A DNA stretch of 64,000 nt from assembly GCA_039720395.1 (NCBI GenBank), contig CM077832.1:23709607-23773606 (forward strand), in the 5' to 3' direction. The DNA comes from Liquidambar formosana. Lineage: Eukaryota; Streptophyta; Magnoliopsida; Saxifragales; Altingiaceae. Shown piece after piece: positions 10,221 through 22,206 of the stretch. The notes under the pieces were generated by a model that was not told the origin of the DNA, did not search any database, and worked only from the letters and a program-made list of their open reading frames with translations. A program made the translations under genes and the position numbers. The first letter of the stretch is position 1. Each line of letters begins with the position of its first letter.

Positions 10221-12764
10221 CACATGAAATCACGGATAAAAAGTGCACGTGGTATCATAAGTCCATTTCCGATCATGGCAAGCAACATAGAGAAAGCTGA
10301 TAAGCCTTTGATGTTATCTGGATTCAGCATATTTGTCCACTGAACAGGTAGCACTAATCTTGGTCAGAAAATGCATATTAAATAAATTAGCTGTTTGATA
10401 TTAGATTTTCAAAACAAAAGCATAACATAAGTTACCACTTGGGCAACTGGCATCCACATGAAGAGAAGTGTAGCAGTCCATCCAGATATTGATCCAACAA
10501 ATTGTACACCTTTCTCTGAAAGTTTTCCCATTCGTGCCTGCAAATCTTAGCAGCAGCAAGTTTTAAAATGATGCAGGATCTGCTTCTTAATGAAAAGCCT
10601 CTCAAAAAAAATTAAATATATATATAGAAAATAAATGAGAGGATTTGTCAAGATAGAGAGACAGTTCAATGAACCCCTTTGACTTGACTTTACATATGGC
10701 ATATGTAAGGTCCTGGACCAAATTAAAGGATCCTGTTGAGGGTACCACAAGGGCACAATCACCAAACAGAAAAAATCATGTTACTAGTAGTTGTTTCTCC
10801 TTTTAATCACTATTTCCTATATTGTGATTCAGTCACAATATTTAACTATCCTCCTTCCAGAGTCATCATCATCTTGCTCAAGGTAAGAAGGCTAAATCCT
10901 GTCATTGATGTAGAATCAATTACTACAAATGTTAACCATACTAAAATTTGGGAAAGTAAACGAAAATTGAATTTTTGACAAAAGTAGTTCAAGGAAGATG
11001 GCATTCAATAAAGCGAATTCCCCATCTCCCTTAATTAGTACAATCTCAAATTACTTATCTTAGAAAACAAGGAAGTCCTTTCATGAATAAGATATGTATA
11101 AAACTGAAGGATCCATGCATTTAACTTTAGCTCATACAGCATCTGATTAAATCAACATGACTATAGGCAGATTAATAACCACAGGCAATGTGAATCCTAC
11201 CATAACAACAGCCACAACGGCTACTACGAAAGCAATTGCACCTGGAAAAATACTGTTTGGGATATATGGGACAAATGTTGACCACATCACCTGTATTCAG
11301 GTTTAGAAATAGAAGGGGTCAGAAATATTCAGATTTAAAAATAAAATAAAAAAAGGAAAGGGACGAGGAGAAAGGAAATGATCAAAATCTTCATTCCCTT
11401 CAAAGCCATAGATGAAAACAAAAATGGATCACGAGAGGAAGAGGGTCAGAGATTACTTGGGGAAGTACAGAAAGTCCACCAACAGTGATAAAATCTTCCC
11501 AAAAGCGCCAAATTCCAGCATTGAGCAAATCAAAGTAATTCATGAAATTTAAAACAAGACCAGATGCCACCACGATCGAAGTGAACACGAAGTGAGGCAG
11601 AGGCATGGCTTCCGCCATTGCCAGCTGAGAAATCACCACATATATTGATACCACTCCCAATGTCTGAATCACCACCGCCTCTGTCTCCTTCTTCTTCGCA
11701 AAGTAGGACAGCAGTGAGAGATTCCCAAGCATACCTGTAAGCATCCCCTGCATTTTACAACACTCCCTTCCTTGAGGTACCAGAATTCAATTTATTGCCT
11801 AGTTGGGTTGCTGAGAAGGTGTATCAAATACTTGAATCACAGAGTTTTCATTATTTAGAACTCTGGAAAACAGAAATTTCATTTTTCAATTCATTTCATT
11901 TCCCACACTTTCTCAGCAACCAAACACACTCCAAATTACGCGCGTGCGTGTGTGTAGATGAAGCTTTCAAAGATAAAGAAATAGAGGCAATGCTTTACCA
12001 GCCATGGAACGGCGAAAAGTGCAGACTTATTTCCCGCCAAAAGATTGCGGGCGTTGAGAATGATCTGAGGCATTTGCAATAACAGAAATGGGATATTTGC
12101 AGCTCCCGCAAACTTTGCAGTCAACGAATCCCATTGCTCAAAGCTTTCATTACTCTTCAATCTCACCGATTCCTTCCATGAAGGGGGGGAAAAAGTATGA
12201 ATCAGTATAAGGAAATCAAATCTAGCGATTTTCATTTATGCCACGTTTGGCAGCAGAGAAACCGTAGGAAATGAAAAAAAAACAAAGCAGTAGTAAAAAC
12301 GTCAATGAGACAGTAGAATTCATTCAACACCTAGGGTTCTGGTCGGCGTCTGTTTGGTTGCCAAGAAAAGGGAGGAAAAGAAAGAAAGGCGAAATTTTTT
12401 GAATGTCTATGTATCAGCCAAAGCCAAATAGCAGTAATCTATTGGACCAAAGTAATGTAAAATGTAAGAATCAAAGTTTCGCTTTCTTTCATTTTCAAAA
12501 AAAAAATAATAATAATGGAGCGGGAGTTGGAAGCGTGAGTACCTGATGAAGAGGACCGGGGAGGTCCGAGTCAAGAGCAGGAATCGGAGTGAGTCGGTGA
12601 TGGAGTGATGAAGACGAGGGAATGAAGTAGAACAAGGAGTTGCAATGTTTATACTGGTTTTGTGGCGTTAAACAGAAGGGCTTCAGGGGAAGAGAATGGG
12701 AAGGTATTACAGAAGGTCGTAGGGGTGCTCTATTACCTAAGGGCAGTGGAGACCTCGCTGCCAT
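10221..12764 (-). CDS. MEX1: Maltose excess protein 1-like, chloroplast maltose exporter (partial)
   Basis: MEX1 exports maltose, made by night-time starch breakdown, across the inner chloroplast envelope. Six exons on the minus strand join through GT-AG sites: 12764-12543, 12172-11999, 11747-11457, 11290-11201, 10537-10436 and 10339-10221. Introns 1 to 5 are phase 0. The first 74 residues are Ser/Pro-rich without acidic clusters, like a transit peptide. Conserved family words follow: WDSLTAKFAGAANIPFLLLQ, NLSLLSYFAKKKETEAVV, GGLSVLPQVMWSTFVP, GSISGWTATLLFMWMPVAQ, NPDNIKGLSAFSML and MIPRALFIRDFM. About 332 residues are present against about 415 in Arabidopsis. The last exon(s), after RDFMW, were not found; the phase-2 donor GTAATG of exon 6 is followed in frame by TAA if unspliced. 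All six exons are open. It is the only host gene seen. Confidence 0.9.
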
Positions 12765-13177
12765 TTATTCACTACTGGACTGGACTCTATTAATTAGACT
12801 CTGAGATGAAAGAGATTTTTGGTACACAAGGCGTGAGAGAGATTTGTTCCAGAAATATAGAGATGGCAGTGTGCCGGTGGGGAAGTAACTGTAGATTGGG
12901 CGGTGTCAGAAGAGCGGATCTCAAAATGACACGTGGCGGGTGTGATCGGGATTTGCTGCTTTGGTGTCCGTGATATTTAATAAACAAGCAACCAGAAAAG
13001 CAATCTGCATCTACTCATCGCGCACAGGTTTGGAAAAAACCTGCCAACTGCTGGTGACACGTAATCACCTAGAGGAATTGAACGGTTCACATGGAAAACG
13101 AACCCTTTGATGGTCGTTTTAGAGAGCAAAAGCAAAATTAAGGAGTTACTGCCGTTGGGCATTAAAAGCTCCGTCAA
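12765..13177 (-). promoter_or_regulatory. MEX1 upstream region with G-box
   Basis: A palindromic G-box CACGTG lies at 12930-12935, within ACACGTGGC, about 166 bp upstream of the MEX1 start codon. A second ACGT core (TGACACGTAA, 13055-13064) lies further up. G-boxes bind bZIP/bHLH factors and are frequent in light- or clock-controlled genes, which would suit starch turnover. No convincing TATA box was seen. Confidence 0.4.
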
Positions 13178-13883
13178 TGGTTTCCCTCATTTTTAGATCT
13201 GCGACTGGCTCTTCCGATCTCTCATGTGGCCTTGTTGGCTAAAGTTTTAAATAGTCAAAAATCACTTTGACCCTTACTTGGTAACTTAAATCATAATTAC
13301 TTCTAAAAGCATTTTTAACTATATGAGCTAAATTAAGTGTGCTATCACTATTTTAGTACATGTTACAATGTCAAATGCTATAATTTAGTAATAATTTAGC
13401 ACAATGTACTCCAATTATACAAATAAACGTAATGTGTTATTTTTTTACACAATTTTAACTTTTTTCATAGATTTAAGGTCTCATAAAATAGTGAATAAGA
13501 TATATCATGGACCAAATGCAATGTTGCTTGAGTAAGATGAATGAATTAAAAAAAATGGTATGTTTTCTGATTTTTTTTTTATATAAGATTTCAATATTAT
13601 TTTTGAAAATATTATTTATTTATGGGCTGTTTGGTTATTGAGAAAATTTTGGAAAAAAAATGTCGGAAAAGAAGTTGCTAGTGTGTTTGGTTGTTGAGAA
13701 ATGGAAGAAAAGTTGACATGGTAAATATAGCAATAGCTCACCCTTGTGCTAAATATAGCACAAGGGTGAGGTATTGCTATATTTAACACATGCATTTAGC
13801 ACACCATTGGAGTATCCCAACTTATGCTAAATGCTATAATATAGTAATAGCACACCATATAACTCACCCTTAGAGATGCTCTA
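13178..13883. repeat. AT-rich MITE-like debris with a strong foldback
   Basis: Related words (GCTATAATwTAGTAATA, TAGCACA) recur in both orientations around 13320-13440 and 13722-13860, and CATTGGAGTA appears near 13803, as at MITE ends. There is no coding sequence. A 30-bp-arm hairpin inside is listed separately. Confidence 0.4.
13722..13785. repeat. Hairpin with 30-bp arms and 4-nt loop
   Basis: Bases 13722-13751 and 13756-13785 are reverse complements with one mismatch, separated by AATA. The arm includes GCTCACCCTTGTGCTA. It is probably the core of a foldback MITE. Confidence 0.9.
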
Positions 13884-15932
13884 TGTCATACCCTAAACCC
13901 AAAAGACTAGATTTGGTAACATAATTGTCATAACCCACATAGGACTACGTCCCACATAGGCTTGACCACTTAACAATATCAACCTATAATAAAGTTGTCT
14001 CCAATAATCCATCCACAATAAAATTCAAGCCATAGCATAACTAAAGTCTCAACAATTAATTGAAATAACTAGATAAATCCATATCCATCAAGGTAAATTG
14101 TCTCCTCCAATAACCTACTACAACATTCACTGAAATAATAAACTAATTCTTCTAACTACTAAAATAAAAGTTCTAATTAAACTAGCAGATCAAGCCATTG
14201 ATACCCTAACTCTACGTACGCGGAAGCCACTCACATTAAGTTATTCATCTGTGAGGAAAAATATAAGGCGTGAGCATGACACTCAGTAAGAAAACTTTAC
14301 ACAATATATATGGGAAGAGGTCAAGCATATTCGCACGATTGATTTAAAAATATGAGTAACAAAACGATAGAGTTTCACAATAAATCATTTCTTTCAATTC
14401 GGTAGGCATATAAACTTTTAGAAATAATTCTCTTGCTTTCAATTTAATAAACAATAACATTGAAACACTCTCGATAACAATGCATTCGATAAATCACTTT
14501 AGAATCACTGATTCATATCATACAAATCAATAAAACACTAATTCATACAAGTACTTCCTCTGGCTAGACTCACATTTAATAGGCGCCCATCATCGTGAGA
14601 CTTTACACTACATCAGTACTAATAACCAACAGTATTAGAATTCCCTGCTGGCACGGACCAATTTTCTAACAGTATTAGAATCCCCTGCTGGGACGGACCA
14701 ATAATCTAACCAGAGTTCACACTTATAAAAAAAAAAAACATTTGGCAAATATCTTTCACAAATAATGTAGATTCAAACACATGTAAAACAATTTTAATAA
14801 ATGACTATTTTTACTTGACCCATGGCACATAAGAAATAAACACTGTGATAATGAAACAATTTTGAAAACAATTGTCTATAAATAATGGGTTCACAAAAGA
14901 GGAATAAAAATCAAATTTATTTTTATTTAATTAAAGAGGGCGATACATTGTGCAAGTTCTCTTACTTCAAGCCAAACCTTCAACAATCCAAGCGATTAAA
15001 CTCCTAACAATCCTAACACTACTAAGAACCTAAAATCAATAATATTATTTATCAATAAATCATACTTAAACTAAAAAATCTCTCCAACTAAGTGGTGCGT
15101 TAAGGGTTCAACGTCTAATTCTCATGGCATTATAATGCCAATTATATTTAATATAATTAATATATACACTAACGTGGCATTAAAATAGACTCATGTTAAA
15201 TGATAAATTAATAGCTTTGAATTACATTTTAACACAGCAAAGTTACCAGCCAATCCGAGAGAAGTTGACTGTCAACAGATGTGAAGTTGACAGTCAGAAT
15301 GTAAAATTTGCGGTGGTGGACATGGAAAGTGGTGGAAACCACCATTTTTGCCTTTCCTTGTTACTCAAACCCAAAGAAAGAGACTTTTAGTGGTTGGATG
15401 ATCTTGTGCAGCAGCTATAGAGCAACTATAGAGGGGTTTTTAAGTGGTGGTGATGATGGTTTAGTGGTTGTAGAAGCGATAGAGATGGAATATTGGATTA
15501 GAGAAGAAAATCTTGATAACAGAGTAAAGTTACCAGTCAACCGATGGTAAGTTACCTGTAGACAGACACGAAGTTGGCAGTCGATTCGTACGAAACAGCA
15601 TTAGCTTCTTTCTATTTCCTTTTCTCCTATGGATCCATCATCGCCTTTTCTCTCTCTATATTGTTTTCAGTCAAAAGAATGTAAATCCTCCCTAAAGGTT
15701 TCTTATATAGGGTGCGAGTTAATCCTAACCTAATTAGGATTACCTTTAAAGTTAGTGTTCGATTTGGATACGAACACTATCACTCATTGATTAGAAAACA
15801 ATCACCTTGTGTGGCTACAAAGTTGAACGTGTTCGAGGTTAATCCTAAATTAACTAATACATTTAAATCTAACTAAAGGCAATTAATTTTATAGTTAATT
15901 AATTAAGCCTAAGAAAAATTTGGGGTTTTACA
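13884..15932 (-). mobile_element. Solo-LTR-like gypsy unit
   Basis: On the minus strand the 2049-bp unit starts TGTAAAACCCCAAATTTTTC and ends GGGTATGACA. Flanking pentamers are CTCTA (13879-13883) and ATCTA (15933-15937), 4/5 identical. A minus-strand TATA motif (CTATATAAG) lies near 15702-15711, with the dyad AGTGTTCG/CGAACACT (15754-15761 and 15771-15778) just upstream of it. No coding sequence was seen; reading frames at 15193-15550 are not conserved genes. The lineage is inferred. Confidence 0.6.
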
Positions 15933-16284
15933 ATCTAAGCTCAAAAAGTGATTTTATAATAAGCAAATTGTCCCCAGCTTCTAATCAAAATCAAGGCGTC
16001 AGCTTTTGGAGAGAATTTTAATAACTTTTCATATTTTCAAAACTAACCTTAATGCTTGAATATGGAAATAATTTTTTCCACCCATATCCTTCAATAAAAC
16101 GATAATAGCCCCATCTTAAACCCAAGTCCTCTCATCTCCTGTAGCTGTACTCCTCTCTCCTGCCAACATCAATGTGTTGGTAAGTGTAGTTGGTAAGTGT
16201 TTGACCCAAGCTGTAGTTGGATCACCACCAATAGGAAATGGGTATGAGATACATGGTAGATTGGTTATAATGCAAGTGTGAGAT
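15933..16284. other. Spacer between two solo LTRs
   Basis: AT-rich noncoding sequence with an imperfect repeat of TTGGTAAGTG near 16179-16199. Nothing else supported. Confidence 0.4.
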
Positions 16285-17946
16285 TGTTAGGATTATGCCC
16301 TAGAGCCAATCATAGAGATGATTATTTAGAGATTAGGAACAATCATTTGATTTCATTTATGTATGTCACATTTATTATTGATTTAATAAAAGGGCTTATT
16401 CTAGTATGTTTATATGCATCATTTATATTTACATAATATATCCATAGAGTTAGAGTTGAGAATATGAAATTACAAAGGGTAGTAATTTTGAGACTGTTAA
16501 TATATCTCTGTACTAAACTCTTAAATCATTCATAGTTGAAAGTTCATTATGATGGACAGTAATGAATCATAAGATTAGCACTTGTTAGGTTGACTCTATA
16601 TGAGGATAACTCGTCTCAAGCTATTTTTGTGGAGACACTACAACCAACAAGTGGGTACCTATTATAAGAATAGGTACACTGAATGTAACCAAAGATATGA
16701 GATAAACTAAATGAAGTTTTAACCTGCCTATCAATCAGTTTCTCCTTGTTATAATGGTACAAGCAATCTTTAGACCTGAGACACCATAGTTGTCTTATGC
16801 ATATAGCTTTAGAAGTTTGATAACACTAAGTGCAAATCTTTATAGGGTTTTGCAAGGGTGTTCATTGGCCCTACTGTTATGTGTGTGAAGGCATGTGAGT
16901 GATTAATAAGGAATCCATGACTCTTAGGAAAAAGGGAAAGAATGTTTTATATATCATTCAATGATATAACTCATTAAATCCATGGGCCCATAGTAGAATG
17001 AATATGGAAAAGAGTTTCCACAAGTTTATTATTGAGTTAATATTCATAATTGAGTATAAAGTAATTGAACGAAGGACTTGACAAACTTCCATGTCTTATT
17101 GGTTCAATTAGAGACATTGTGTGGATGGAATGATGTAATTGTAACCTATAAACTATAACAGAAGGGTTCTTTGAAAGATAACTATTCACCTCATTAAGGA
17201 CAACACCATGAGCCATATGCTAGGTGTTACTCATGGTTAGTAGAAGCCCCAATTGATATAAGAGAGTTATAATCAATTAGGTAATTGGAAGGAGTTCCAA
17301 TTAGACCCTTAATGGACAGAGTTCCATTGTTCACACCTTGTGCTATTCCTACTACTTGATAATGTGAACCGAATGGATCATACACTGATCATGTTAAGAG
17401 AGTTTTAAAGTCTATGAGAGAGGGTATAAGTGAATAAAGAATAGTTCTTAAAGGGCTTAGTTTGTATTTGATATAAACTAAGGGGGTTATTGTGTAATTT
17501 AGAGAAATTACACAAAACCTATTAGGCTTTGAAGTCCCCTTATGGTCGGCCCTAATGAAGGCTATATATAGCCTTTTATGATGTGTGACATCATTACATT
17601 TGTGACTCCCAAGTGCTGGCCGAAATTCCCAAGGAGGCTTTCTCTTTTTCTCTCTTCTCTTCTCCACATCTGGTAACAACAAAGAAGAAAGAAGGAAGGA
17701 CTTGAAACTCTAACTAGGTGTGGATACCGTTGGAGGCAATACACTTGGACTGCTCGTTTTCTGCTGTCCGGATTCATAGCTTAGAGTAAAGGAAGAAGAA
17801 TTTCAAACTATAAGTACTCTAACCCTCTTTGTAATTAGGGTTTATGTTTTGTATTAATGCATAGTTAGATTCATGGGCTATGGAATTGTAGGAAAAAATT
17901 TTTATATTCCGCATTTTGATTTTTCCTTCTAGTTCAATTCCCAACA
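16285..17946 (+). mobile_element. Second copy of the Angela-like copia LTR
   Basis: This 1662-bp unit starts TGTTAGGATTATGCCCTAGA and ends TTCCCAACA, and it aligns over its whole length with 5902-7553. Flanks GAGAT and CTTGG do not match, so it may be one LTR of a rearranged element or a solo LTR formed by inter-element recombination. No primer-binding site or coding sequence follows it. Confidence 0.8.
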
Positions 17947-18187
17947 CTTGGAATCGTAGGACCCTAATTTTAACTTCAAATCTTTTTTTTTCTCCCTTCC
18001 CATATTCATTGATTTATACTTGTTGGAATTTTTTCAAGAATTGATTCCCTAAAATTTGGATTTGTAATAAACCTTTTTTTAAAATATCAATTCGTGCTCT
18101 TTTTTTTTTCTTTTTTTTTTATGCGCGAAAAAAAATAAAAAATAAATAATAATAATAAAAAAACTTTAGCAAAATCCCTAGTAATAC
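17947..18187. other. Low-complexity T- and A-rich spacer
   Basis: T-tracts and an A-rich AAATAA stretch between 17980 and 18170. No gene or regulatory element supported. Confidence 0.4.
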
Positions 18188-18368
18188 ACTTTTGTGGGGT
18201 TGGTCAAGCGGTCAAATCTTGTGTGTGTTTTCCAGAGGTTATCGTTTTGATGCCTCGTTGCACTTGTTGTTTGTGTGGGTAGGCTATTAAGAGAAAGTCT
18301 AATATCAAATTTCGATAAGAGCACGGCCTAGGATACCCCCAATCATTAATATTGAGAAAAAAAAATCA
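18188..18368 (+). mobile_element. tRNA-derived SINE with target duplications
   Basis: The A-box TGGTCAAGCGG (18201-18211) matches the consensus, and a degenerate B-box GTTTTGATGCC lies at 18244-18254. The unit ends in an A-run (about 18356-18365). The flanks CTAGTAATAC (18178-18187) and CTACTAATAC (18369-18378) form a 9/10 target duplication. It does not fold as a tRNA. Confidence 0.65.
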
Positions 18369-18460
18369 CTACTAATACCAAATAGAATAAAAAAACATTA
18401 AAAAAGAAAAATTGCAGAAAACCTCCTGAAGTATAGGGGGGTCAACAAATAACCCTATTA

Positions 18461-20476
18461 TGTCACGACCCAAAAATATAAGCCGTGATCAATAATAATA
18501 AATCCAGTTTAATTAGAGAAAATTATTTAGAAAACACGTGGATGACACGTGTTAGAAAACCTTCATTTTCAATAAAAATATCAGCATGACCCATTCTTAA
18601 ATGGGACATATTGTGATGAAACCTGTAAAATATTCATAAAAATTTCCTATCATCCATCCATGGTATCATCACACGCTAAATAAACCATATAAAGAGACCT
18701 GCAAAATTAAATTATTACAAACCATAAGTTATTACATGTTTAGTGCCCATTGGCTGAATACAAAGTATTTAATTAATATAAATCCATAATATTAAAATTC
18801 TTCAATATTCATAAATATAATCCATAAAATAAATTAGCATGATTATCCAAGCTAACTCCAGCTAATCACCTCAAGGTGATGTCTCCCCAATTATATACTC
18901 ATCTGAAAAGGTTTTGTGAAATATAAGGGTGGGTATAAAACTTAGTAGATATAATTTTCATATGAAAATAACCAAAGCATGATAATATAGCCAAAATAAA
19001 TCATGCTTAAAATACCATAATTTCCATGAATGCCATGAATGATATGCAACTCATGTCCATTTAATATAATCCATCATTACCAACCACTCTCGCATGAGTC
19101 TTTGTGTTGAAACAAAGGATTTACACCCAATTTCCAAGAGAACCAGATAAGGGTTCCTACCTGGGACCGAAAAGCGACCTCAATTCGGGAACACAAAGGT
19201 TCCTACCTGGGACCGAAAAGTGACCTCAATTCGGGAACACAAAGGTTCCTACCTGGAATCGAAAAACTCCCAGGACCAAAGGAATGGAATACACAGCTTA
19301 GTTCCTTGACCACAAGCAAACTATACCCAATGACCCCTTTCAATACTTTTACCCAGTATTTATTAATTTCCATTTCATGCATTTTATGCCAATGAATGCC
19401 ATGAAAAAGCATATAAATTCATATTTATGTCAATATATATTATGAAATCAACAATATATAATTATTCCATAATTATACAGCATATTGGGCCATGTAACGC
19501 ATGTAAAATGTAGATCAATAAGAATTTACATAGCATGTACACTCATGATATACTAAAATACCACATATATATCAACCTATATGCTCTCAAATGTGATATT
19601 CATAATTATAGGGTTATGTAAACTAGGCCCTTAATACATGCATTACCAAATATATATGATAGTACACCCAAAAATCATGTAAATTCATAAATAACACCAA
19701 CATACATTTTTATTCAACATATATAGGCTTATATCCAAACCCATTATCATCCCTAAGGTTAAAACGCATGAAAATTACACCTACCTCAAGTATATTACAC
19801 TAAATGTAAAGAAAATGTGTTGAGAGGGTTGAATCTAAGCCTAAAATGCATGAACAAGCTTCAAGCTCCACAAATTATGCTTGAATCCTCTCCAAGCACG
19901 TGTAGAACTTCAAATCCAGCCCTTAGAATGCAATTCCAAGCATTGAAATAAGGTGAGAGAGTAAAAAACCCAAGCATATAAGAGAAAAATGAGATTTTCT
20001 TTCTCCATACAAGCCCTATCTCTCTCCTCTCTTTCTAGCTCTCTAGATGTGAAAATGCTGAAATGGGAGTGCATAGGTCGTGGTATGAGGGTTTTAAAAA
20101 GAACTAGGGGCACATGTGTCATTTGACGCAAAATAGAAAAATTTCAGGATTCTGCCAACCCCGATCAATCGAGATTGAGGGCCCGATCGATCGGCCTAGA
20201 CAATAGTGAAATGGGGTTTCCAGCCACCCTCCGATCGATTGGCCTCAAGGCTCGATCGATCGGCTTATGCTGGTTTCGCCCCATTAACGAGCCGAAATGT
20301 GTACAATTGCTATTCATGTTCACCTATCATGCACATGATACAAAATTACAATAAACCACAAGTCATACCTTATAAATAGCGGTCCAAAAATCGTGTGTAC
20401 CGCATATGCAAATCATAATCCGATAAATCCTTAGATAATGACATAATTAAACTAATTTAATAACGAGGGTGTTACA
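18461..20476 (-). mobile_element. Solo-LTR-like gypsy unit with CGATCGATCG dyads
   Basis: Read on the minus strand the 2016-bp unit starts TGTAACACCCTCG and ends GGGTCGTGACA. A cluster of palindromes of the type CCGATCGATCGG lies at 20160-20265. Read on the minus strand, a TTTAAAA motif (near 20090) and a CT/GA-rich leader follow it, so the cluster sits in the presumed U3. No target duplication was found. A direct repeat with GGTTCCTACCTGGGA lies at 19150-19260. Orientation is inferred; a plus-strand TATAAATAG at 20370 is an alternative. Confidence 0.6.
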
Positions 20477-20604
20477 CCTTGTAGACACCCCAATTTTGCA
20501 GGGGTACTCTATACATCATTCAACACACATTTGCACACACATTTCATGGTCTAATCCACCTATCAAGTGCAGTGCAGGTACAATGCGAATACAATGCAAA
20601 TATA

Positions 20605-20862
20605 GTGTGACTTCACCCGTCTTTATTGCCAAATTAAAGGAAATACAATGCGACTTCACCTGTCTTCATTGCCGAGTTGAAGGAAATATAGTGCGACTTC
20701 ACCCGTCTCCATTGTCGAGTTGAACGATATATAGTGCGACTTCACCCGTCTTCAGTGCCGAGTTGAAGGAAATACAGTGTGACTTCACCCATCTTCAGTG
20801 CCGAGTTGAAGGAAATACAGTGTGATTTCACCCATCTTCAGTGCCAAGTTGAAAGAGATTTA
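20605..20862 (+). repeat. Tandem repeat, 43-bp unit, six copies
   Basis: GACTTCACC recurs at 20609, 20652, 20695, 20738 and 20781, with a GATTTCACC variant at 20824: exactly 43 bp each. Each unit contains a CTTCA...TTGAAG dyad. It lies near the start of the LTR-like block. Confidence 0.9.
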
Positions 20863-22087
20863 GATACAGAGCAGACAAAACACTGTTTCCAAAAAATGGA
20901 CAGCATATTCAAGATCAAAGCATCCCTATTACCCTAGGGAGACCATCATACCCGACATTCAGTTCTGCCCACCGGGACTTGCCAACCCAGCTGCCATCCA
21001 AAAACCTGCCTAGAGAATAAGTCTTACACAGGATTTGGGACCTCAGCGGTCTTGACAACATCAAAATTATCTTTCTAACGACTATCAGCATGCCTAATTC
21101 TGAGTTTGGGAACTATATGTGGAGCTATCTCAAGTTTTGAGTCATTTCAGGCTGCATTGGGGAACGCACGAAAATGAGATGTCTTGGAAAAATGTGAAAA
21201 TCTAGGGACATGCCAAAAATCTAATTCTAAGCACTTTTTGTGAAAATAGTAGAAGTGCCAAAAAGGTCCAGAACATGATGAATCATACACAGCTTTTCGC
21301 AAAAAAGGTCTCTGCCCGAAAATTTTCGTTTTGGGAAAAATGTCTGGCATCGAATTTAAAACACTTTTCGTGAAATAGTAAAAGTGCTGATTAATTACAG
21401 ATCACCCAAAAATCGCCTGATGAAGCGAAAATCCCAAAAAGGAATCTTTTTTGAGAAATGCACCAGACAGCTCAAAATGGTAGACAGAAAGTCAAATCTC
21501 AAAGAAAATGTCAAAGGCTTTCTAACGCCTCCAGAATTTCCTCAATTAGAGTTCCCGAGCTAAAGATATACCAGATTGACTAGAAAGCTGCAAAAAGTCA
21601 ACTTTGCTGTGAAAAAGTCAACTTTGCAGTCAAAAAGTCAACTTCAATTAATGCAAAGTCAAACGTACAGTCATCCTGAAGAAAACTGTGCAACAAATTC
21701 CATTACCAGTTGGTCTCATCCCAGCCTAGACCTTGGAACTCAAGAACGCTACAAGTGGATCCCACCAACTCAATCTCCTATCAATACAGATCAAACAGTG
21801 TACCGAAATGAAATTTTAACTTCATTTTCGGATTCAGAGTGTCCTATTTACCCTAGTGGGAAATTGCCTTTCAACCCCGAGTCCCATCGGCAGACTCCAC
21901 TTGCAAGGCCGGATCTTAGAATCTGCTCCTAAGCGCACAGATATTTCTCCAAAAATATATAGAAGCATCTTAAAATATCTCAAAATATCTAGGAATATGC
22001 TTCTGGCTTCTTGGAATATCCAAAGAGCATCTTGGAATATTCCCTCAAAGCTTGCTCCTATTTTTTAGGCTTTTGCACTATACTCCT

Positions 22088-22139
22088 TTTTTTAGGAGCA
22101 TGCACTGTGCTCCTAAAAAATGTGCATGCTCCTAAAAAA
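22088..22139. repeat. Inverted repeat, 18-bp perfect arms, upstream of a TATA box
   Basis: TTTTTTAGGAGCATGCAC (22088-22105) pairs perfectly with 22122-22139 around a 16-nt loop. A third, partial copy of GTGCTCCT follows. It lies about 60 bp upstream of TATAAATAG at 22198. Confidence 0.9.
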
Positions 22140-22197
22140 TAGGCTCACCCACTGTGCTCCTCTATAATAGGCGTATGGTGGGGGAGAATTTTTTTTC

Positions 22198-22206
22198 TAT
22201 AAATAG
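22198..22206 (+). promoter_or_regulatory. TATA box of the LTR-like block
   Basis: TATAAATAG followed by a GC-richer leader (CCCCCTACTCC) and a GGAGCCAGAGAGAACC start, typical of an LTR U3/R border. AATAAA at 22674 could be the polyadenylation signal. Confidence 0.6.

Noticed and set aside
11795..12082. Plus-strand 95-residue frame
   Set aside because: It is opposite to MEX1 exon 2 and has no similarity of its own.
20370..20378. TATAAATAG as a plus-strand promoter of the 18461-20476 unit
   Set aside because: It would leave only about 100 bp for R and U5; the minus orientation places U3, TATA-like motif and leader in a normal order. It remains an alternative.
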